From Euzebyaceae bacterium (GTDB lineage: Bacteria > Actinomycetota > Nitriliruptoria > Euzebyales > Egibacteraceae), in contig JACCXR010000397.1 in NCBI GenBank assembly GCA_013696915.1, positions 1 through 6,279 of the forward strand: a stretch of DNA of 6,279 bases, written 5' to 3'. The notes below the pieces were generated by a model. It worked only from the letters and a program-made list of their open reading frames with translations, was not told where the DNA came from and searched no databases. Below, piece by piece: positions 1 through 4,730 of this stretch (position 1 is the stretch's first letter; every line of letters starts with the position of its first letter). Made by a program: the position numbers and the translations under genes.

Positions 1-12
1 GAGGAAGGGAGC

Positions 13-207
13 GTGGTGGACGACCCGCCGGGTGCGGTCGAGTTCTGCCGGCGACTCCAGCCGCGGCTGCTGGGGGCGCTCGCCCTCCATTGCGGTGACG
101 CGGATCTCGCGGAGGAGCTGACGCAGGCTGCACACCTCGGCGTGGACCGGCGAGGAGTTCATCGTGTGGGGTGGTTCAGCGGGCGAACTCGATCCTCACC
201 TGCGTGA
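13..207 (+). pseudogene. 5' fragment of an ECF (SigE-type) RNA polymerase sigma factor gene
   Basis: The frame opens with GTG at 13, preceded by a purine-rich Shine-Dalgarno stretch (GAGGAAGGGA, 1-10), so the start looks genuine. The first ~38 residues resemble the start of sigma-70 region 2 of ECF factors: FCRRLQPRLLGALALHCGD at residues 11-29, then an acidic AEELTQ at 33-38. In intact relatives this motif continues into the core-binding and -10-recognition helices, followed by region 4, for ~170 residues in all. Here the similarity stops at about base 126, and the remaining ~26 codons to the TGA at 205-207 are simply the wrong frame of a kelch gene. With no -10-recognition helix and no region 4, the product cannot act as a sigma factor. 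The family call rests on a short stretch; the truncation itself is clear. Confidence 0.6.
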
Positions 208-811
208 CGGCGCGGCTTACGATCCGGCGACGGATTCCTGGCGCCCCATCGCCGACGCCCCGGAGGGCCGCGCCGGCGCGCAAGCGGTGTGGACCGGCAG
301 GGAGATGATCGTCTGGGGCGGCCTCCCGCCCCTCCAGGGGCCCGAGGACTCGGGCGACGGGCCGGGTCCGCGCGTCGGTCTCGCCTACGACCCCGCCACC
401 GACGGCTGGCGGGAACTGCCCGAGGCGCCGGTCTCATCCGGCGACCAGGCGGCCGTCTGGACCGGCGAGGAGCTGCTCGTCGTCGGCGTCGACCGCTACG
501 ACGGCAGCCCTGTGCCGGGCGCCGCCTACGATCCCGCGACAGACCGGTGGCGGACGCTGCCACCGGCACCCGACACCTCCATCGGCCCGCCGAGCCTCGT
601 CTGGACCGGGCAGCGGGCGGTGGCCGTCGCCGCGCAGGGCACCGGAGGACCAGGCCCGTTCGCGATGGCCTACGACCCTGCCGCCGACGCTTGGGAACAG
701 CTCCCGACCCCTCCCCTCCGCGGGTACGACGGGTATGAGACGGTCTGGACCGGCGAGCAGCTCCTGGTCTGGGGCTCGGAGGCGGGGGACGGCTACACCT
801 ACCGGCCGTGA
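122..811 (+). CDS. 5'-truncated kelch-repeat (beta-propeller) protein, probable gene remnant
   Basis: The frame is open from just after an in-frame TGA (119-121) to TGA at 809-811 and encodes repeated kelch blades. Each blade has a V-W-T-G-E-E-x-x-V-W-G-G strand followed ~25-35 residues later by A-Y-D-P-A-T-D-x-W. The first half-motif recurs about five times (near 143, 284, 455, 599 and 743) and the second four times (near 215, 383, 524 and 668). Kelch propellers are protein- or ligand-binding scaffolds, and actinobacterial ones are often secreted. There is no signal peptide, no plausible initiator before the first blade and no ribosome binding site. The only early candidate, GTG at 164, sits inside a blade motif. 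The upstream end abuts sigma-factor sequence in another frame, so the original N-terminus is missing. The later blades are somewhat degenerate (VWTGQRAVAV). Expression as a folded protein is doubtful. Confidence 0.7.
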   Translation, partial: RRLHTSAWTGEEFIVWGGSAGELDPHLRDGAAYDPATDSWRPIADAPEGRAGAQAVWTGREMIVWGGLPPLQGPEDSGDGPGPRVGLAYDPATDGWRELPEAPVSSGDQAAVWTGEELLVVGVDRYDGSPVPGAAYDPATDRWRTLPPAPDTSIGPPSLVWTGQRAVAVAAQGTGGPGPFAMAYDPAADAWEQLPTPPLRGYDGYETVWTGEQLLVWGSEAGDGYTYRP

Positions 812-817
812 ACGACA

Positions 818-848
818 GGAAGCCCCGGCCAACCCGGCCGGGGCTTCC
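818..848. terminator. Perfect 13-bp stem-loop between convergent genes, probable bidirectional terminator
   Basis: GGAAGCCCCGGCC (818-830) pairs perfectly with GGCCGGGGCTTCC (836-848) around a 5-base loop (AACCC). The stem starts six bases after the kelch stop codon and lies 29 bases beyond the stop of the convergent cold-shock gene, which is where a shared terminator would sit. Neither side has a T-run, which is common for stem-loops in high-GC actinobacteria. Confidence 0.75.
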
Positions 849-877
849 AGACTGATCCGGGGGACTGCCCCGTGGTG

Positions 878-1081
878 TCAGCCGACGATGTTGACGTTCG
901 AGGCCTGCTCGCCCTTCGCGCCCTGGGTGATGTCGAACTCGACCTTCGCTCCCTCGGCCAGGGTCTTGAAACCCGTGCCCTGGATGGCGGAGAAATGCAC
1001 GAACACGTCGTCGCCGTCGTCCCGGGAGATGAAGCCGTAGCCCTTGTCGTCGCTGAACCACTTCACGGTGCCAGTTGCCAT
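878..1081 (-). CDS. cspA: CspA-family cold-shock protein
   Basis: This is a 67-residue single cold-shock domain, the full length of the family. It starts MATGTVKWF and contains both nucleic-acid-binding motifs: RNP1 K-G-Y-G-F-I at residues 13-18 and RNP2 V-F-V-H-F at 26-30. The exposed aromatic residues W8, F9, Y15, F17, F27, H29 and F30 are in place. Such proteins form a five-stranded OB-fold barrel that binds single-stranded RNA and DNA and melts RNA structure during cold or general growth. The ATG at 1079-1081 is chosen because the domain begins there and a GGAAGAGG ribosome binding site (complement of 1090-1097) precedes it by about 8 bases. A longer in-frame extension to 1183 is not part of the fold. 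The gene is monocistronic, convergent with the kelch remnant and divergent from the 57-residue ORF. Confidence 0.96.
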   Translation of the reverse strand: MATGTVKWFSDDKGYGFISRDDGDDVFVHFSAIQGTGFKTLAEGAKVEFDITQGAKGEQASNVNIVG

Positions 1082-1307
1082 GCTGATGCCCTCTTCCTTG
1101 GTGTGACCGTACAGACCGACCCGTAGGAGCCGGCCCAGAGGGGCTGCAGCAGCAATCGGAACCCGTGCAGACTTCACGTCCATCGTGCCCTCGGCGGGAT
1201 ACGTTAGCAGGCTCGGTCAGGAAGTGGTGGGCCAATTTGCCGCAACCTTGAACCGGCTCGGCCGATCAGGAAGGAGCGCAGCAGCGGAACAGAGAAGAGG
1301 ACCGGCC
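1082..1307. other. Divergent intergenic region between cspA and the 57-residue ORF
   Basis: This 226-base spacer should hold the cspA leader and promoter on the minus strand and a promoter for the plus-strand small ORF. Apart from the TAACGT candidate and the two ribosome binding sites, I found no clear operator or riboswitch. A TTGAAC near 1250 could be a plus-strand -35, but no good -10 follows at 16-18 bases. A frame open from GTG 1185 crosses the region but has no coding signature before 1308. Confidence 0.4.
1201..1206 (-). promoter_or_regulatory. Possible -10 element for the cold-shock gene
   Basis: Read on the minus strand this is TAACGT, matching the TANNNT actinobacterial -10 pattern. 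It would put transcription start near 1194 and give an untranslated leader of about 110 bases. Long leaders are typical of cold-shock genes. I see no convincing -35 at the normal distance, so this is tentative. Confidence 0.25.
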
Positions 1308-1481
1308 ATGCGGCAGGAGCGGATCCACCGAGTCGCCCGTCCAAGACGCGACGTCGAGGTCGCCCAGCCGGTCGCCCGGTCGCTGCGCGCGGGCGGCTCC
1401 CCCGGCGGCACCGACGGCGCCGATGAACTCCTCGCCCGCATCGAGGCCGCACTCCTCCCCTCTGCCGCCGACCGCCGTTGA
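1308..1481 (+). CDS. Small hypothetical protein, 57 residues
   Basis: ATG at 1308 follows a good ribosome binding site (AGAAGAGGA, about 6 bases upstream), and the frame runs to TGA at 1479-1481. I do not recognise the family. The N-terminal 15 residues are strongly basic (R2, R5, R8, R11, R13, R14). A Gly/Ser/Pro-rich linker spans about 28-37 (AGGSPGGTDG), and residues 38-50 form a predicted amphipathic helix (ADELLARIEAALL) before a short tail (PSAADRR). There are no membrane segments and no cysteines. The isomerase gene follows after 58 bases, so the two may be co-transcribed. The order of parts (basic disordered start, then a D-x-L-L-x-x-I-x-x-x-L helix near the end) loosely recalls the prokaryotic ubiquitin-like protein Pup, but the essential C-terminal Gly-Gly-Glu/Gln is absent. 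It could be a small regulator, or a spurious frame. Confidence 0.5.
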   Translation: MRQERIHRVARPRRDVEVAQPVARSLRAGGSPGGTDGADELLARIEAALLPSAADRR

Positions 1482-1501
1482 CGGTCGCACGCCCACGCCC
1501 C

Positions 1502-1510
1502 TGTTAGGGT
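1502..1510 (+). promoter_or_regulatory. Possible extended -10 promoter for the FKBP gene
   Basis: The sequence TGTTAGGGT fits an extended -10 (TG, one base, then TAGGGT at 1505-1510), 30 bases before the GTG start. A TTGACG lies at 1478-1483, but 21 bases separate it from TAGGGT, too long for an ordinary -35. If real, this gives the isomerase its own promoter downstream of the small ORF. Confidence 0.4.
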
Positions 1511-1539
1511 CCGGCGCCCGGACGAGCGAAGGGAACCGA

Positions 1540-1944
1540 GTGACCGAAGGCGACGCCGGCGTGAAGGTGAGCGGCGCCCCCGCCGCCAAGCCGACCATCG
1601 AGCTGCCCGGCGGCGACCCACCGACCGCGCTGCACTCCAGCGACCTCGCCGAGGGTGACGGCCCGGCCGCACAACGCGGCGCCACGGTCACGACCCACTA
1701 CGTCGGGGTCTCCTGGCTCACGGGCCGCCAGTTCGACTCGTCATGGGATCGGGGCAAACCGCTGTCGTTCGGTCTCGGCCGGGTCATCGAAGGCTGGCAG
1801 GAGGGCATCCCGGGGATGAGGCCGGGCGGGCGCCGGCTCCTGGTGATCCCGCCGGCCATGGCGTACGGCGCGCAGTCACCCAGCCCGGACATCGCCGCCA
1901 GCGACACCCTCGTCTTCGTCATCGACCTCGTCGCCGCCGCCTGA
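1540..1944 (+). CDS. FKBP-type peptidyl-prolyl cis-trans isomerase
   Basis: This 134-residue protein has one FKBP domain at about residues 45-132, after a low-complexity N-terminal part. FKBPs catalyse cis-trans isomerisation of Xaa-Pro bonds and help folding. Every hydrophobic-pocket residue known from human FKBP12 has a counterpart: Y54 (HYVG), F65 and D66 (QFDSS), F77, V82-I83 and W86 (VIEGW), Y109 (AYG) and F126. The domain should therefore be catalytically competent and bind FK506-like ligands. There is no signal peptide or lipobox, so a cytoplasmic location is likely. The GTG at 1540-1542 is preferred because GAAGGGA lies about 5 bases upstream. An ATG at 1423 would add 39 non-conserved residues and overlap the upstream ORF. 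Residues 17-38 (KPTIELPGG onward) match the short conserved lead-in seen in many actinobacterial cytoplasmic FKBPs. Confidence 0.93.
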   Translation: MTEGDAGVKVSGAPAAKPTIELPGGDPPTALHSSDLAEGDGPAAQRGATVTTHYVGVSWLTGRQFDSSWDRGKPLSFGLGRVIEGWQEGIPGMRPGGRRLLVIPPAMAYGAQSPSPDIAASDTLVFVIDLVAAA

Positions 1945-1949
1945 GCCGT

Positions 1950-1976
1950 GAATCGCCGAGGCTCGCGAGGCGATTC
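1950..1976 (+). terminator. Stem-loop after the FKBP gene, possible terminator
   Basis: GAATCGCC and GGCGATTC form an 8-bp perfect stem around an 11-base loop, starting five bases after the FKBP stop codon and followed by TCTCGT. The position suits a terminator, but there is no proper T-run. Confidence 0.5.
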
Positions 1977-2170
1977 TCGTGACCTCGGTGGTGGCGGTCG
2001 CGCAGCGACCGTCCTGGGATGGTGACCCGACGGGCGGGCGTGGCAGCGCCCGGGGCCCGCATCGCTCGTGTCGCCCGAAGCCGGCGGACCCGTGGCCGAC
2101 ACCCACCGGGTCCGTGAGATCGTCTGACCGTCCGCCCTGCGGCTGCGGCCGGGGCGCCCGGGCCCTGTGG

Positions 2171-2176
2171 TAGAAC
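2171..2176 (+). promoter_or_regulatory. Possible -10 element for the glycosyltransferase gene
   Basis: TAGAAC, 28 bases before the ATG, could act as a -10, giving a short leader of about 20 bases with GGAGGAG at 2190-2196 as ribosome binding site. The last base deviates from TANNNT and I see no -35, so this is only a candidate. Confidence 0.2.
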
Positions 2177-2204
2177 CTCGCGGTCCCACGGAGGAGCCGC
2201 CTGG

Positions 2205-4730
2205 ATGCCCATGCAATCCCCGCCGACCGTCAGCGTCGTCGTCATCAACTACAACGGTCGCGAGTACCTCGAGCGGTGCCTCGGCTCCCTGCGGCGGCTC
2301 GACTGGCCGTCCGATCAGCTCGAGGTCATCTTCATCGACAACGCTTCCCGCGACGGCTCCGTCGAGTACGTCCGGTCGGCGTTCCCCGAGTGCCGGGTCG
2401 TCGTCAACGATCACAACACCGGCTTCTCTCCGGCGGTCAATCAGGGCGCGAAACTGGCCGACGGCACCTACCTCGCGCTGATCAACAACGACGCCGAGGC
2501 GGACCCCGCCTGGGTCCGCGAGGCGGTCCGGGTGCTCGAGTCGAACCAGCGCGCCGCCTGCGTCGCCAGCAGGATCCTGCGCGAGGACCGCGAGACGATC
2601 GACTACGCCGGCGGGCAGATGGCCTTCTACGGCCACGGCTTCGCGAAGGGCAACCGCGAGCGGGACACCGGCGAGGACACCGGGCTGCGCCAGACGCTGT
2701 TCGCCTCCGGCGGCGCCATGCTCGTGCGCCGGGACGTCTTCCTCGAGGTCGGCGGGTTCGACGAGTCCTTCTTCGCCTTCTTCGAGGACGTCGACTTCGG
2801 CTGGCGCCTGTGGGTGCTCGGCCACGAGGTCGTCTACCAGCCCGCCTCGAAGGTCTACCACCGCCATCACGGGACGATCGAGCGCTTCGGCTACGCGCGC
2901 GAGCGCTATCTGCTGGAGCGCAACGCCCTGTCCGCCGTGTTCAAGAACTACAGCGACGAGAACCTCGCGCGCGTCCTGCCGGGGACGGTCGTGCTCGCGC
3001 TGATGCGCGGGCTCGCCGACAACGAGACCGCACTGCCCGACTACCGCATCGCCGACGACGCGAAGCCCATCGAGAGCGTGGAGATCTCCGCGCTGACCGG
3101 CGCCCACCTCGCGGCCCTGCGGGACTGGGGCCTGGGACTCGAGGCGCTCAGCGCGAAGCGCTACTACATCCAGACGCTGCGCAAGGTCGACGACAAGCAG
3201 ATCTTCCGCCTGTTCGAGCAGGCGCTCCTGCCGAATGTGCCGGACGAGAACTTCCTACGGGTCTTCGCCCACGTCATCGAGACCTGGGCCCTGGACCAGC
3301 ACATCGCGCCCGCCGGCAAGGTGCTCATCATCACGGCGGACCACATCGGCCCGAAGATGGCCGGACCCGCCATCCGCGCCTGGGAGATGGCCAAGGTCCT
3401 GTCCACCAACCACGACGTCACGCTCGCCACCACCCGTGCGGCCGACCTGTCCTCCGAGGACTTCGAGGTCGTCAAGGTCGACGAACGGCGGATCGACGCG
3501 CTGCTGGCGGACACCGACGTCATCATCTTCCAGGGCTTCATCATGTACTTCTATCCGCAGATCGCGGCGTCCGAGATCCCGATCCTGGTCGACATCTACG
3601 ACCCCTTCCATCTCGAGGGTCTGGAGCTGCGCCGGGAGGAGCCGCCGGCAGAGCGGTTCGCCACGGCAAGCTCGGACACGCAGGTCCTCAACGAGCAGAT
3701 GCAGCGCGGCGACTTCTTCGTCTGCGCCAGCGAGAAGCAGCGTGACTTCTGGTTGGGGCAGCTCTCCGGGATCCACCGGATCAACCCAGCCACCTACGAC
3801 CAGGACGCCTCGCTGCGCCAGCTGATCGACGTCGCGCCGTTCGGCGTGCCGGCCGAGCCGCCGCAGAAGCGGACGCAGGTCCTGAAGGGCGTCCACCCGG
3901 GGATCGGAGCGGAGGACTTCCTGCTGCTGTGGGGGGGCGGGATCTACAACTGGTTCGACCCGCTGACCCTGATCAGGGCGGTCGGATCCGTCGCCCGCGA
4001 CCACGACGACGTCAAGCTGTTCTTCCTCGGCAGCGCCCACCCGAACCCCGACGTGCCGAAGATGAAGATGGCGTCGGCGGCCTACAACCTCGCGGACGAA
4101 CTCGGCCTGCTCGACACGCACGTGTTCTTCAACCCCGGCTGGGTCGACTACGACGCCCGCGCGGACTACCTGCTCGAGGCCGATGTCGGGGTCTCGACCC
4201 ACTTCGAGCACATCGAGACCGCGTTCAGCTACCGCACCCGCATCCTCGACTACCTGTGGGCCGGGCTGCCGATCCTGGCCACGCAGGGCGACTCGCTGTC
4301 CCGGCTCGTCACCCAGCACGGCCTGGGGCTGACGGTGCCACCCGAGGATCCGGACGCCTTGGCCAGCGCGATCCGCCGGATGCGCAACGACAAGGACCTC
4401 TACGACACCTGCCGCACGGCCGTCGAGCGGCTCGCGCCGGACATGACGTGGGAGAAGGCCCTCGCGCCGATCGTCGACTTCTGCCGGTCGCCGCGCCGCG
4501 CCGCGGACCGCGAGGGCCGGGTGGCGGACTACGTCAATCTCGGCGGGGGCGGCCCGGCGGGCTCCACGGCGGCGCTCGCGAAGCGGGTCGCCCGCTACTA
4601 CCGCGCCGCGGGCCCCGGCGCCGCGGCAGGCCACGCCCGCAAGTTCCTGCACTACTACCGCGAGGCGGGCTTCAAGACTGCCACGATCCACACCCGCAAC
4701 TTCGTCAAGATGCGCATGGGCCGGTGGTGA
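2205..4730 (+). CDS. Two-domain glycosyltransferase, GT2 fused to GT4
   Basis: This 841-residue cytoplasmic or membrane-associated protein has two glycosyltransferase domains. Residues 8-245 form a GT2 (GT-A fold) domain: SVVVINYNG at 10-18, FIDNAS at 43-48, the DxD-type INND at 93-96, ASGGAML at 167-173, and the acceptor-side EDVDFGWRL at 194-202 carrying the likely catalytic base. This resembles rhamnosyltransferase-like GT2 enzymes. A mainly helical linker (246-370) leads to a GT4 (GT-B fold) domain at about 371-762, with GPAIRAWEMAKVL at 387-399, WGGGIYNWFDP at 576-586 and the donor-site region ETAFSYRTRILDYLWAGLP at 671-689. The usual GT4 E-x7-E is not kept: position 679 is Arg, and D682 may substitute. 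A basic tail with a 19-residue repeat ends the protein. ATG 2205 sits 8 bases after GGAGGAG; ATG 2211 is a less likely alternative. Its stop overlaps the next gene's start. The sugar specificities cannot be read from sequence. Confidence 0.92.
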   Translation: MPMQSPPTVSVVVINYNGREYLERCLGSLRRLDWPSDQLEVIFIDNASRDGSVEYVRSAFPECRVVVNDHNTGFSPAVNQGAKLADGTYLALINNDAEADPAWVREAVRVLESNQRAACVASRILREDRETIDYAGGQMAFYGHGFAKGNRERDTGEDTGLRQTLFASGGAMLVRRDVFLEVGGFDESFFAFFEDVDFGWRLWVLGHEVVYQPASKVYHRHHGTIERFGYARERYLLERNALSAVFKNYSDENLARVLPGTVVLALMRGLADNETALPDYRIADDAKPIESVEISALTGAHLAALRDWGLGLEALSAKRYYIQTLRKVDDKQIFRLFEQALLPNVPDENFLRVFAHVIETWALDQHIAPAGKVLIITADHIGPKMAGPAIRAWEMAKVLSTNHDVTLATTRAADLSSEDFEVVKVDERRIDALLADTDVIIFQGFIMYFYPQIAASEIPILVDIYDPFHLEGLELRREEPPAERFATASSDTQVLNEQMQRGDFFVCASEKQRDFWLGQLSGIHRINPATYDQDASLRQLIDVAPFGVPAEPPQKRTQVLKGVHPGIGAEDFLLLWGGGIYNWFDPLTLIRAVGSVARDHDDVKLFFLGSAHPNPDVPKMKMASAAYNLADELGLLDTHVFFNPGWVDYDARADYLLEADVGVSTHFEHIETAFSYRTRILDYLWAGLPILATQGDSLSRLVTQHGLGLTVPPEDPDALASAIRRMRNDKDLYDTCRTAVERLAPDMTWEKALAPIVDFCRSPRRAADREGRVADYVNLGGGGPAGSTAALAKRVARYYRAAGPGAAAGHARKFLHYYREAGFKTATIHTRNFVKMRMGRW
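4584..4697 (+). repeat. Imperfect 19-residue tandem repeat in the glycosyltransferase tail
   Basis: Two 57-base units encode residues 794-812 and 813-831. They share Y-Y-R-(A/E)-A-G at the same place (798-803 and 817-822) and H-(A/T)-R near the end (810-812 and 829-831). A third partial unit begins N-F-V-K at 832. The repeat is visible at protein level and diverged at DNA level, so it is an old duplication. It is rich in Arg, Lys and Tyr, which suits an amphipathic helix lying on a membrane or binding a polyanion. Confidence 0.6.

Larger units (their letters stand above)
1945..2204. other. Structured intergenic region upstream of the glycosyltransferase gene
   Basis: This 260-base spacer has no convincing ORF. 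It contains a series of inverted repeats: GAATCGCC/GGCGATTC (1950-1957 with 1969-1976), CGGTCGC/GCGACCG with a 3-base loop (1995-2001 with 2005-2011), CGGGCG/CGCCCG (2035-2040 with 2047-2052), and GGACCCG-TGG/CCAC-CGGGTCC with one bulged base (2086-2095 with 2103-2113). The first is placed as a terminator for the FKBP gene; the others could be leader structure or just GC-rich sequence. Confidence 0.4.

Noticed and set aside
159..1235. 358-codon minus-strand open frame covering the kelch and cspA region
   Set aside because: It overlaps cspA in a different frame, is Arg/Pro/Gly-rich with no recognisable motif, and arises because high-GC sequence has few stop codons.
1185..1307. 41-residue upstream extension of the 57-residue ORF
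   Set aside because: It would begin inside the cspA leader/promoter, and the ATG at 1308 has its own good ribosome binding site.
1423..1539. 39-residue upstream extension of the FKBP protein
   Set aside because: It overlaps the small ORF, is Ser/Pro/Thr-rich without family similarity, and the GTG at 1540 has a better ribosome binding site.
1698..3107. 469-codon minus-strand frame opposite FKBP and the glycosyltransferase
   Set aside because: Antisense shadow of two well-supported genes; its composition (Val/Asp/Arg/Gly runs) mirrors the sense codons and shows no domain.
2276..3745. 489-codon plus-strand frame inside the glycosyltransferase gene
   Set aside because: Arg-rich out-of-frame reading of the GT2-GT4 gene with no ribosome binding site or motif.
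3255..4691. 478-codon minus-strand frame opposite the glycosyltransferase
   Set aside because: Antisense shadow; the sense frame has clear GT motifs throughout.
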